8,867 bases of DNA from NCBI GenBank assembly GCA_015231715.1, contig JADGBB010000047.1, positions 1 to 8,867 on the forward strand. Direction: 5' to 3'. Each line of letters begins with the position of its first letter. Position 1 is the stretch's first letter. Shown one piece after another: positions 1-6,904 of the stretch. This stretch comes from Candidatus Omnitrophota bacterium. GTDB lineage: Bacteria > Omnitrophota > Koll11 > Tantalellales > Tantalellaceae. The notes beneath the pieces were generated by a model. It did no database searches and was not told the DNA's origin. It saw only the letters and a program-made list of their open reading frames with translations. Both the position numbers and the translations under genes were made by a program.

Positions 1-442
1 TTAAAAATTTATTTCCACACTTACTGTTTCCCTTGCCTTTTTTCTTATTGTTACTTGTTTTTTTTGATTCCACCAACCGACAATACGAAACATAATTCTT
101 CATGCTTTTAAATCTATCCAGCTCTCCGACTACCTTTCCGTGTTCGTTCTTAATAGGTATTTTATGGATCTTAACTATGCGTTCTTTTCCTTCTATCTTG
201 CGCATCAGTTCTGTTTCGAGGCCTTGTCCGGAATTTATAACCTTTTCATCATCAGCTTTATATATGTCTGCCAGGTCTTTTGGATGAAGTTCATGATCGG
301 TCTTTCCTTTAATGTCTTCGGGGCTGATACCCAGGTCATCGGCATAATTTTTATTACAGTATGTATACGCCGACTTTAAATCTTTAGCAAATATCCTTTG
401 CGGAAGGTTTTCCAAAAGATCTTTAAATTTTATTTCATTCAT
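1..442 (-). CDS. PAS-domain protein fused in frame to an IS110-family transposase C-terminal segment (partial, runs off left edge)
   Basis: The frame opens with ATG at 442, 2 nt after the receiver gene's stop, and stays open to the window edge (147 codons visible). Residues 1-105 form a typical PAS sensor domain: NLPQRIFAKD start, an ADDLGISPEDIKGKTD-type core and the closing strand IPIKNEHGKVVG. From about residue 107 the sequence is no longer PAS-like. It reads ELDRFKSMKNYVSYCR, then TSNNKKKGKGN and KCGNKFL, which I recognise as the conserved C-terminal (Transposase_20) region of IS110-type transposases. The Ser in TSNN (residue 130) sits where the family's catalytic Ser is expected. The N-terminal DEDD RuvC-like domain of the transposase is absent. 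No stop or frameshift lies at the join (about nt 118-133). The PAS part probably once belonged to a longer signalling protein serving the adjacent kinase and receiver. The fusion may be a deletion product or an assembly chimera. PAS call strong; transposase call from remembered family motifs. Confidence 0.75.
   Translation of the reverse strand, partial: MNEIKFKDLLENLPQRIFAKDLKSAYTYCNKNYADDLGISPEDIKGKTDHELHPKDLADIYKADDEKVINSGQGLETELMRKIEGKERIVKIHKIPIKNEHGKVVGELDRFKSMKNYVSYCRLVESKKTSNNKKKGKGNSKCGNKFL
118..133 (-). other. junction between PAS-coding and IS110-transposase-like coding sequence
   Basis: Codons for GKVVG (end of the PAS domain) are followed directly by codons for ELDRFKSM. The latter matches the stretch preceding the SYCR motif in IS110-family transposases. 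The reading frame is maintained. The breakpoint cannot be fixed more tightly by eye, because a Gly followed by an acidic residue fits both families at this point. Confidence 0.55.
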
Positions 443-444
443 TT

Positions 445-813
445 TTACCCGACAAGTTGTTTGACTGCCTCTAATAGTTCCGAATTGCTGAACGGTTTTT
501 TTAAAGTATATTTAACATTTGATACATTCTTGACCATTTCAAGACATTGTTTAGAATCAAGCTGGCCGCCGCCCGAAATAGCGATAACCGGCACATCCGG
601 GAAATCCTTGAACAATTCAAAAATAACTTCAGCGCCTTCTTTATTCGGCATTATTATATCCGTAATGACCAGATCCGCAGGCTCAGCCCTGAATATTTTC
701 ATTCCGTCTTCCCCGTCAAAAGCGGTTTCAACACTATAATCTTTTCTTTCCAAAATTTCTTTTAGCACCGTTCTCATGTCTTGGTTATCGTCAATTATTA
801 ATATTCTAGGCAT
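445..813 (-). CDS. single-domain response regulator (CheY-like receiver)
   Basis: A stand-alone phosphoacceptor receiver of 122 residues, the usual length of a lone REC domain, with no DNA-binding or enzymatic output domain. The landmarks are all present: acidic pair D8-D9 (ILIIDD), phosphorylated D52 in VITDIIMPNKEG, S80 in VIAISGGG, and K106 in LKKPF. It lies 24 nt downstream of the histidine kinase gene and is almost certainly its phosphotransfer partner. Output would have to come from another protein; the PAS gene starting 2 nt downstream was a candidate before its apparent disruption. The ATG at 813 is preceded by GGAG at 824-827 with a 10-nt spacer, slightly long but usable. A phosphate-sink role or an adaptor role is equally possible. 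Family assignment is secure; the target is not known. Confidence 0.93.
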   Translation of the reverse strand: MPRILIIDDNQDMRTVLKEILERKDYSVETAFDGEDGMKIFRAEPADLVITDIIMPNKEGAEVIFELFKDFPDVPVIAISGGGQLDSKQCLEMVKNVSNVKYTLKKPFSNSELLEAVKQLVG

Positions 814-823
814 TTTCTATTAT

Positions 824-827
824 CTCC
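824..827 (-). promoter_or_regulatory. Shine-Dalgarno GGAG for the receiver gene
   Basis: GGAG on the minus strand, 10 nt upstream of the ATG at 813, inside the short spacer after the kinase stop codon. It supports this start. Confidence 0.6.
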
Positions 828-837
828 GTGTTAAATG

Positions 838-2847
838 TTAAACGACTTCTTTAGGAAAATATATACTGATACTTGTACCTTTACCGAGTTCGCTTTCAAC
901 TTTTATCATTCCTCCGTAACTTTCAACAATACCATGAACCATTGAAAGACCTAGCCCTGTGCCTTTCCCAACTTCTTTAGTTGTAAAAAAAGGATCAAAT
1001 ATACGGCTGAGCGTATCTTTATCTATACCATATCCGTTATCTTTTATAATTAGCAGGACATATTCACCACTCTTAAGATCTTTATATTGTTCAGCCAATT
1101 TCTTATCGACAGTAACACGGCTAAGCGAAACTTCTATTTCAACCGAAGACTTTTTTATAGCATGCAGACTATTGTTCAAAAGATTCAAAACTATATGCTG
1201 TATCTGATTGGCATTAGCCATGATATATCCGCAATCAGGATCAATATTTTCACTGATAGCAATGCGGCCTTTTACCGAGGCATTAAAAAGATTTAAAGAT
1301 TCTTTCACAACGGGAGCTATTTCAATTAAACTTAATTTAGCATCTGTAGCTCTACTGAAAGTCATCATTTGGCCGATCAATTCCTGGGCGTTTTCTATCC
1401 CGCTCATAGCTCTAGCTAGATCTGTATATATCCTTGTTTCTTTACCCACATCTTCGCTGGCTAATTCGACACTCCCTCGTATAGCTCCTAAAATATTATT
1501 GAAATTATGCGCTATTCCGCTCGATAAAGTGCCTACAGCTTCCATCTTTTGCGACTGAAAAAGCTGTTTTTGAAAATATTGTTTTTGTTCTTCAGCTTTG
1601 ATCTGATCAGTTATATCTTCAACCATTTCTATCGCCGCAGTTACTTTCCCATTTTCAATAATAGGAGCAGATATTATCCTGTACTTTCTGATCTCATCAC
1701 CGACAGGTGTTTCGGTAGTATCTTGATGTACCTGCCCATCCATAAGTGTTTTACAAGTTGGACAATAAGAACAAATTTCATCTCTTGGCGGATCATTAAA
1801 TGCTTTATAACATATGGGTTTGGATGAATCATCAATAGACGGGAACCATTCTCTCATTTGTTTATTCAAAGATAATATTTTCATATCGGGACTTATTAGA
1901 GCTATCCCTATGCCGATATTGTCAACAATACTGCGGTATTTTTCTTCGCTTTTTGCTAAATTGTATGTTTTTCTTTTGATCTCTATCCGCAAAAATATAA
2001 CTATCAAAACAGCAAGAATAAGGATAAAAGGGATGATAATATAGAAAATATATTTGAGAATATCTTTTATCTTCAAATGTCTGCCCATCAAAGGAACAAA
2101 CCACTTTTCATGCAGTTTCTCAAAAGTTCCGTCAGCCATTACGATAGACAGTCCTTCGTTCAGCTGTGACAGTAATTTTATATCCCCGTCTCTGACAGCA
2201 AATGCAAAGTCCTGCCTAAAATTATTTAATGGTTGATCAAGCGAAACAACGCCTTTAATTTTTTTGTCTTTTAGTATGTAATCGCCCATAAGTTTCTGAG
2301 CAATAACGGCGTCATGTTTACCGGAAGAAAGCAATTTCATCGCCAGAGCATAAGTCGCAACAGGAAAGATCTTAGACGATATGTTCTCACGCAAGACATA
2401 CTCTTCTGCGCTGTCTCCTTTCATAACTATCAATTCTTTGTCCGCTAAGTCAGCGACAGATTTGATCCTAGTATCTCCTTTTCTTACAAAAATGCCTCCG
2501 TGAAGAGGCATGTATGTAAAAGTAAAGTCGTATATAACCTCTCTTTCAGGTGATCTTGCAACTAACGGTAGAACGTCAATTTGACCGTCTTTTAACTCTT
2601 CTTTGATCTTTGCCCATGGTCCGACCTTGAATATAACATCAAAACCTACCACTCTAAGAGATTCTCTTAAAAGTTCAACACTAAAACCATCGGCATCACC
2701 TTTATCATTAACTATACAAAACGGAGGATAATCATATTCCGACCCGGCCCTAACAATACGATGTTCATCGGCAAGCAGATTTGAGGAAAAAGAAAAAAAG
2801 AAAACAAATAAAAAACCAAAGAATATGAGTTTTCTTTTAATTATCAT
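838..2847 (-). CDS. membrane sensor histidine kinase with periplasmic solute-binding (SBP_bac_3) domain, Cys-rich PAS, HisKA and HATPase_c
   Basis: A 669-residue BvgS/EvgS-style sensor without attached receiver domains. Domain order: signal peptide at 1-26 (KRK, then Phe/Leu-rich, cleavage near LLA-DE); family-3 solute-binding domain at about 30-255 (VRAGSEYDYPPFC start, DGFSVELLRE, KWFVPL end); one TM helix at about 264-287; PAS at about 298-415; HisKA with H447 in GIAHNFNN; HATPase_c with N-box N555/N559, G1 box DNGYGID (603-609), F box FDPFFTTK (617-624) and G2 box GKGTGLGL (627-634). The PAS carries four cysteines (C346, C359, C362, C365), the last three as CxxCxxC. The expected path is periplasmic ligand binding, signal across the membrane, autophosphorylation of H447 and transfer to D52 of the receiver encoded 24 nt downstream. 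The ATG at 2847 is the only start after an in-frame upstream TAA. It lacks a Shine-Dalgarno sequence and follows a -10-like TATAAT by 7 nt. The ligand is unknown; family-3 domains often bind polar amino acids or related small molecules. Confidence 0.95.
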   Translation of the reverse strand: MIIKRKLIFFGFLFVFFFSFSSNLLADEHRIVRAGSEYDYPPFCIVNDKGDADGFSVELLRESLRVVGFDVIFKVGPWAKIKEELKDGQIDVLPLVARSPEREVIYDFTFTYMPLHGGIFVRKGDTRIKSVADLADKELIVMKGDSAEEYVLRENISSKIFPVATYALAMKLLSSGKHDAVIAQKLMGDYILKDKKIKGVVSLDQPLNNFRQDFAFAVRDGDIKLLSQLNEGLSIVMADGTFEKLHEKWFVPLMGRHLKIKDILKYIFYIIIPFILILAVLIVIFLRIEIKRKTYNLAKSEEKYRSIVDNIGIGIALISPDMKILSLNKQMREWFPSIDDSSKPICYKAFNDPPRDEICSYCPTCKTLMDGQVHQDTTETPVGDEIRKYRIISAPIIENGKVTAAIEMVEDITDQIKAEEQKQYFQKQLFQSQKMEAVGTLSSGIAHNFNNILGAIRGSVELASEDVGKETRIYTDLARAMSGIENAQELIGQMMTFSRATDAKLSLIEIAPVVKESLNLFNASVKGRIAISENIDPDCGYIMANANQIQHIVLNLLNNSLHAIKKSSVEIEVSLSRVTVDKKLAEQYKDLKSGEYVLLIIKDNGYGIDKDTLSRIFDPFFTTKEVGKGTGLGLSMVHGIVESYGGMIKVESELGKGTSISIYFPKEVV

Positions 2848-2854
2848 AACAATT

Positions 2855-2882
2855 ATTATACAATTTTAAAAAATTAAAGCAA
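2855..2882 (-). promoter_or_regulatory. putative promoter of the histidine kinase operon
   Basis: On the minus strand a perfect TATAAT occupies 2855-2860 and a weak -35 (TTGCTT, 2877-2882) lies 16 nt upstream. Transcription would begin at or next to the ATG at 2847, giving a leaderless or nearly leaderless mRNA. No Shine-Dalgarno sequence is present. The region is very AT-rich, so the match could be partly fortuitous. Confidence 0.45.
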
Positions 2883-2918
2883 CCAGAAGATTTTTAAGAC
2901 AAGCACCAAGTCCCCACC

Positions 2919-2953
2919 GTCATCCTGAGGAGCGAAGCGACGAAGGATCTCAG
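2919..2953. repeat. REP-like palindromic repeat, GTCATCCTGAG...GGATCTCAG type
   Basis: A 35-nt GC-rich unit beginning 6 nt beyond the glnS stop codon. ATCCT (2922-2926) can pair with AGGAT (2944-2948), or CTGAG (2925-2929) with CTCAG (2949-2953). The two pairings share bases and exclude each other. Related units of the form GTCATtCTGAGcgaagcgaAGaATCTC occur in many copies in numerous bacterial genomes; that is from memory. Only one complete copy is in this window. Its nine-base core GCGAAGCGA recurs inside the 3' end of glnS at 2993-3001. Confidence 0.6.
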
Positions 2954-2959
2954 CCCCAC

Positions 2960-4639
2960 TCAACCTTTCCCCTGCACCTTCCCCCAAGTATCGCGAAGCG
3001 AAACTGTCTTATTAAACACCAAATTATCCGGATTCGAATCCTTCCTATCCAAACAAAAATACCCGATCCGTTCAAATTGATAATGTTCCCCCAAAACCGC
3101 GTCCTTTAAAGCCGGCTCAAGATACGCATTAACGATTTTCAACGAATCAGGATTTATATTATCTTTATAATCTCCGTTAGACTCGACTTCATTAGGATCC
3201 CGCTTAACAAAAAGATTATCATATTCTCGCACTTCCGCTCTAATCGCGGTATCCGCCGAAACCCAATGTATAGTACCTTTAACTTTACGTCCGTCCGGCG
3301 ATTGTCCGCCTTTAGTACTAGGATCATAACTGCACCTAAGCTCAATAACATTCCCTTTAGCATCCTTAATAACTTCTTCACATTTTATAAAATATGAATA
3401 CCTAAGCCTCACTTCTTTACCCGGAGCAAGTCTGAAAAAATTTTTGGGCGCGTCTTCCATAAAATCAGTTTTTTCTATGAATATATTTTTTGAAAACGGA
3501 ACTTTTCTTGTCCCGCAACTCGCGTCTTCAGGGTTGTTCACAGCATCAAGTTGTTCAGTACCGTCACCGGGATAATTCGTTATAACAACTTTAAGCGGAT
3601 CCATAACTGCCATTACACGATACGCAGTTTTATTCAATTCGTTCCTCAGCGAATTTTCCAAAACAACAAGCTCAATAATACTGTTCGTTTTAGAAATACC
3701 TATCTCTTCGCAAAAGTTACGGATACTCTCGGGCGTATATCCTCTTCTTCGTAAACCCGATATAGTAGGCATGCGCGGGTCATCCCATCCGGCCACAATT
3801 TTACTTTCAACCAATTCCAAAAGTTTTCTTTTACTTAAAACAGTGAACCCCAGATTAAGCCGCGCAAACTCGATCTGCTGAGGATGATGCATTCCGAGCT
3901 CTTCAAGAAACCAGTCATATAAAGGCCTGTTATTTTCAAACTCCAAAGTACATATCGAATGCGTAATCCCTTCAATACTGTCGCTGATACAATGAGCAAA
4001 ATCATACATCGGATAAATACACCATTTATCCCCTGTCCTGTGATGCGATTCTTTTTTTATTCTATACATGGCAGGATCGCGCATAACAATATTGGGATGA
4101 GCCATATCAATTTTAGCCCGCAATACTTTTGACCCTTCTTCAAATTTACCTAAGCGCATACCTTCTAAAAGTTCAAGATTTTCTTTTACGGGCCTGTCTC
4201 TAAAAGGGCTATTTTTACCCGGCTTTGTAAGTGTCCCTCTATATTCCCTGATCTCATCCGCCGTAAGATCACATACATACGCTTTCCCTTTATCAATAAG
4301 CTTTACAGCGCATTCATAAAGTTTATCAAAATAATTCGAAGCAAAATAAAGCCTATCATCCCAGCTAAACCCAAGCCACTTGACATCCTCGATTATAGAA
4401 TTAACATACTCATCTTCTTCCTTAGCGGGATTAGTGTCATCCATCCTAAGATTACAGATCCCTTGATATTCCTTAGCCAGCCCGAAATTAAGACAGATAC
4501 TCTTAGCGTGCCCGATATGCAGATACCCGTTAGGCTCAGGCGGAAACCTCGTATTAATCCTCCCGCCATTCTTCCCGTCCTTAAGATCCCGTTCAATAAT
4601 CTCCTCAATAAAATGCCTAGCCTTATTCTCCATGATCAT
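2960..4639 (-). CDS. glnS: glutaminyl-tRNA synthetase
   Basis: A complete class I aminoacyl-tRNA synthetase of 559 residues, close to the 554 of the E. coli enzyme. It charges tRNA-Gln with glutamine using ATP in the cytoplasm. The Rossmann catalytic domain carries [16 protein letters not shown] (HIGH at 41-44), [10 protein letters not shown] at 65-74, and the KMSKS equivalent VLSKR at 267-271. The motifs [12 protein letters not shown] and [14 protein letters not shown] separate it as GlnRS rather than bacterial GluRS. The C-terminal beta-barrel anticodon-binding region is complete, with [11 protein letters not shown]. The TGA of the upstream ATPase gene ends 1 nt before the ATG at 4639, so expression is probably by read-through and translational coupling. 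A second ATG at codon 3 is an alternative start, better spaced from GTGAG. Having GlnRS implies direct charging rather than sole reliance on the GatCAB route. Confidence 0.97.
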   Translation of the reverse strand: MIMENKARHFIEEIIERDLKDGKNGGRINTRFPPEPNGYLHIGHAKSICLNFGLAKEYQGICNLRMDDTNPAKEEDEYVNSIIEDVKWLGFSWDDRLYFASNYFDKLYECAVKLIDKGKAYVCDLTADEIREYRGTLTKPGKNSPFRDRPVKENLELLEGMRLGKFEEGSKVLRAKIDMAHPNIVMRDPAMYRIKKESHHRTGDKWCIYPMYDFAHCISDSIEGITHSICTLEFENNRPLYDWFLEELGMHHPQQIEFARLNLGFTVLSKRKLLELVESKIVAGWDDPRMPTISGLRRRGYTPESIRNFCEEIGISKTNSIIELVVLENSLRNELNKTAYRVMAVMDPLKVVITNYPGDGTEQLDAVNNPEDASCGTRKVPFSKNIFIEKTDFMEDAPKNFFRLAPGKEVRLRYSYFIKCEEVIKDAKGNVIELRCSYDPSTKGGQSPDGRKVKGTIHWVSADTAIRAEVREYDNLFVKRDPNEVESNGDYKDNINPDSLKIVNAYLEPALKDAVLGEHYQFERIGYFCLDRKDSNPDNLVFNKTVSLRDTWGKVQGKG

Positions 4640-4640
4640 C

Positions 4641-5813
4641 TCACTTTATTTCTGTTTTAAAAAAATCATACCAATAAATACTTTTTACGTTCTCCGAAAT
4701 ATTTTGATTTTCACCTGTAAAGCTCAATAAAAACGCTTTGGCTTTGAAAATTGAAATTCCTTTTTTTAGTTCATCAAAATGTTCTTTTCTTGGAGTAGAA
4801 GTAGCCTTGATCTCAAGTAAATATTTTAACTGTCCATGATCGATCACTACATCTATCTCATTATGATTTGAATCACGGAAAAAGTACAATTCAAAATTCA
4901 AATTGTAGTTAATTTTTAGTTTTAAAAGTTCAGCGACTATTAAATTTTCAAATAATGCACCCGCCTGCGGTCCGGACATTAACGATGCCGCATCCGGATA
5001 TCTTAAAAGATATGACAACAATCCCGTATCCGTAAAATATATTTTAGGCGATTTAACCACCCTTTTGCTGACATTTCTTGAATACGATCTCAAGAGATAA
5101 ACTATTCGTGTGCTTTCCAATAATGATAACCAGCGTTTCGCTGTCGTAAAACTAACCCCGCATTCTTTGGAAATTTCATTAAGGTTCAAAAGATTTCCTG
5201 CCCGTGAGGCCAAAAGTTCCAAAAAATCCTGAAATACTTTAAGATCATGGACAGAAGTCATCTGTCTTATATCTCTTTCAAGGTACGTTTGTAAATATGA
5301 TGAATAATACCTGTTACGGTCTACTCCATGCACCGCGATATCAGGATAAAACCCATTATATATAGCTTTCTCACAATCTTTTTTATTGTGCTTTTTTAAC
5401 GACGCTATCTCATTGAATGAAAGTCCTAAAAGCTCATACAGTGCAGCGCGTCCGGCAAGCGATTCACTAATACCTCCCATAAGCGGAAAACACTGAGAGC
5501 CCGTAAGCAAATACCTGCCGCATACTCCCCTGTCCTCATCCACGGCGATCTTTATATACGGTAAAAGTTCCGGAAGATACTGTATTTCATCAATGATCAT
5601 CTTGGAGTGACTAGACAAAAAATATTTGGGATCATCTTTCGCTATCTTACGGGTAAGCGGATCATCCAGTGTAAAGTATTCATACCCTTTGAACAGATGC
5701 TTAAACAACGTAGACTTCCCGGTCTGCCTTGGCCCCGTCAGCACAACAACAGGAAATTGTTTTGCGGCCTCCAGTATCTCCCTCTCAATATCTCTGTGAA
5801 CATATTTTTTCAT
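4641..5813 (-). CDS. AAA_14-family ATPase with C-terminal DUF4143 domain
   Basis: A 390-residue P-loop ATPase of the widespread AAA_14/DUF4143 architecture, whose cellular role is not established. Walker A is GPRQTGKST at 27-35, Walker B MIIDEIQ with D75-E76, and a sensor-1-like LLTGSQ ends at 107; the family motif [15 protein letters not shown] follows from 118. A winged-helix-like segment covers about 205-250 ([23 protein letters not shown]). The C-terminus (about 285-340) is a PD-(D/E)XK-type fold with NEIDVVID (D321) and LLEIKA (E334, K336), the arrangement of a nuclease-like active site. The ATG at 5813 is the first start after an in-frame TGA and has no Shine-Dalgarno sequence; a -10-like TATTCT lies 6 nt upstream. 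It is 79 nt downstream of the TonB gene and 1 nt upstream of glnS. Such genes are often scattered, horizontally moving singletons. Family call firm; function unknown. Confidence 0.92.
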   Translation of the reverse strand: MKKYVHRDIEREILEAAKQFPVVVLTGPRQTGKSTLFKHLFKGYEYFTLDDPLTRKIAKDDPKYFLSSHSKMIIDEIQYLPELLPYIKIAVDEDRGVCGRYLLTGSQCFPLMGGISESLAGRAALYELLGLSFNEIASLKKHNKKDCEKAIYNGFYPDIAVHGVDRNRYYSSYLQTYLERDIRQMTSVHDLKVFQDFLELLASRAGNLLNLNEISKECGVSFTTAKRWLSLLESTRIVYLLRSYSRNVSKRVVKSPKIYFTDTGLLSYLLRYPDAASLMSGPQAGALFENLIVAELLKLKINYNLNFELYFFRDSNHNEIDVVIDHGQLKYLLEIKATSTPRKEHFDELKKGISIFKAKAFLLSFTGENQNISENVKSIYWYDFFKTEIK

Positions 5814-5819
5814 ATGAAA

Positions 5820-5848
5820 AGAATATCACAAAACTTATGCAGATTCAA
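5820..5848 (-). promoter_or_regulatory. putative promoter of the ATPase-glnS pair
   Basis: On the minus strand TTGAAT (5843-5848) and TATTCT (5820-5825) are separated by 17 nt, a sigma70-like arrangement with four of six consensus bases in each box. The predicted start of transcription falls at the ATG at 5813, which again suggests a leaderless mRNA. The predicted element lies wholly within the 79-nt gap after the tonB gene. Confidence 0.4.
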
Positions 5849-5892
5849 CAAAATAAATCAAATATACATAATTATGGGGTCACCTATGAGGC

Positions 5893-6480
5893 CTATTCTT
5901 TAGCTCCAATTGTAATATGAAACATAATGTCCAGTTCAACCTTTATTTCCGATTCATTTAGTTCCTCAGGGAAGGACAAAAACGGGCTGGCACGTTTGAC
6001 CGCATCCAGCGATTCCTTGTCCAACTCGTCAAATCCGGATGAAGAAATAAGCCGTAAACCTTCGATCTGTCCGGACGGCAGGACAGAAAAGGTTATCCGC
6101 GCGTTCCCTTGATGCCCTGAACGTAATGCCCAGCGCGGATACTGCTTTTCCTTCTGGATTTTCTGCTTGATGCTGTCTTGATACCGCAGAAGTGATTTTT
6201 TAATCTCTTCATCTTCTTGAGCCGGATTGGGCGCTTCGATTATTGATTCATCCGGTACAGGTTCAATTACATCTTCCTTATCAATAACCAAAGGCTCGAT
6301 TATCTTCTCTTCATTTACTTCAAAAACTTCCGGCAGAATTTCTTCTTCGACTTCAAAAGCGACTTCGAACGGTTTGTCTTTCTGCTCGAAGTTAAAATGC
6401 ATCATGCCCGATCCAAGCAGCCCGGCATGCGCGATAAGCGAAATAATAAGACATGCTTGCAGATCATTTATTTTTTTCAT
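5893..6480 (-). CDS. tonB: TonB-family energy transducer
   Basis: A 195-residue inner-membrane-anchored periplasmic protein that carries energy from ExbB/ExbD to outer-membrane receptors. A single N-terminal helix (about 9-27) contains S14 and H18 in the S-x3-H arrangement of the E. coli TonB anchor (S16, H20), residues important for coupling to ExbB/ExbD. The linker (about 30-105) is strongly acidic with scattered prolines instead of the usual Pro-Lys/Pro-Glu repeats. The C-terminal TonB domain runs from about 112, with YPRWA (114-118), GNARITFSVLPSGQIEG and a last helix before PFLSFPEEL. The gene overlaps exbD by 17 nt and lacks a clear Shine-Dalgarno sequence, so it probably depends on coupled translation. 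As the last gene of the receptor-exbB-exbD cluster, it most likely serves the receptor encoded in the same operon. Confidence 0.9.
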   Translation of the reverse strand: MKKINDLQACLIISLIAHAGLLGSGMMHFNFEQKDKPFEVAFEVEEEILPEVFEVNEEKIIEPLVIDKEDVIEPVPDESIIEAPNPAQEDEEIKKSLLRYQDSIKQKIQKEKQYPRWALRSGHQGNARITFSVLPSGQIEGLRLISSSGFDELDKESLDAVKRASPFLSFPEELNESEIKVELDIMFHITIGAKE

Positions 6481-6889
6481 CGTTTGCCGTTTTAGTAGAT
6501 ATCACAAGGCCGTCCGCGTTTGCCTCTTTGGCTATATCCATCACTTTGACGGCTAATCCTAATAAAACGTCTTCGTCAGCCTTAATGACGACAGTTTTCG
6601 AATCGGCCTTGTTGAGTTCAGACATGAGCAGTCCTTTAAGTTTATCCAAGTCAACTTCGGCTTCATTCATAAAAATATCACCCTCTTTATTAATGGAAAC
6701 CATCACCTGTTCGTTCTTTTGCGTTTGGGCGCTGACCGCTTTGGGCAGTTTCACCTTAAAGCCTTTATTCGACACAAAATGCGATGACAGCACAAAGAAT
6801 ATCAGAAGCAAAAAAACAATATCGATCAGGGGAGCGATATTTAAAGTCGTATCCGATTTTTTCCTTCTTTCAAGCTCAAATGAACCCAA
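6464..6889 (-). CDS. exbD: biopolymer transport protein ExbD (TTG start)
   Basis: A 141-residue ExbD/TolR family protein, the usual size. A short basic cytoplasmic N-terminus (ERRKKSD) precedes the single TM helix (about 19-36), which contains the conserved proton-carrying aspartate D23 in LNIAPLIDIVFLLLIFF. E. coli ExbD has D25 at the equivalent place. The remainder (about 40-138) is the small periplasmic domain. It forms the proton-driven motor with ExbB and acts on TonB. No ATG precedes the TM helix, and the in-frame codon two before the chosen start is a stop (TGA). The start must therefore be the TTG at 6889, which has GGAG 6 nt upstream. The gene lies 15 nt after exbB and overlaps tonB by 17 nt. 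Confidence 0.94.
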   Translation of the reverse strand: MGSFELERRKKSDTTLNIAPLIDIVFLLLIFFVLSSHFVSNKGFKVKLPKAVSAQTQKNEQVMVSINKEGDIFMNEAEVDLDKLKGLLMSELNKADSKTVVIKADEDVLLGLAVKVMDIAKEANADGLVISTKTANDEKNK

Positions 6890-6895
6890 ACTTCA

Positions 6896-6899
6896 CTCC
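6896..6899 (-). promoter_or_regulatory. Shine-Dalgarno GGAG fixing the TTG start of exbD
   Basis: GGAG on the minus strand with a 6-nt spacer to the TTG at 6889. A nearby GTG in another frame reaches a stop within a few codons, so this site supports TTG initiation. Confidence 0.7.
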
Positions 6900-6904
6900 G
6901 GCTG

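Larger units (their letters stand above)
2848..2959. other. intergenic region between glnS and the kinase gene
   Basis: A 112-nt gap, the longest intergenic stretch in the window. It contains the GC-rich palindromic repeat nearest the glnS stop and the AT-rich putative kinase promoter nearest the kinase start. I see no open reading frame worth calling and no stem followed by a U-tract that would make a convincing intrinsic terminator. Confidence 0.7.

Noticed and set aside
1..130. Simple frameshift or lysine-rich tail at the end of a normal PAS protein
   Set aside because: The tail contains an ordered series of motifs (RFKS, SYCR, TSN-KKKGKGN, GNKFL) matching one transposase family rather than random or low-complexity sequence.
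398..739. Plus-strand reading frame of 113 codons opposite the receiver gene
   Set aside because: It lies antisense to an unmistakable receiver domain; its protein has no recognisable domain.
2919..2953. Intrinsic terminator for glnS
   Set aside because: The palindrome is GC-rich but no U-tract follows it on the minus strand, so I call it a repeat only.
5876..5895. Terminator hairpin after tonB
   Set aside because: GGCCTCATAGGTGACC looks partly symmetrical but does not form a convincing stem, and no U-tract follows directly.
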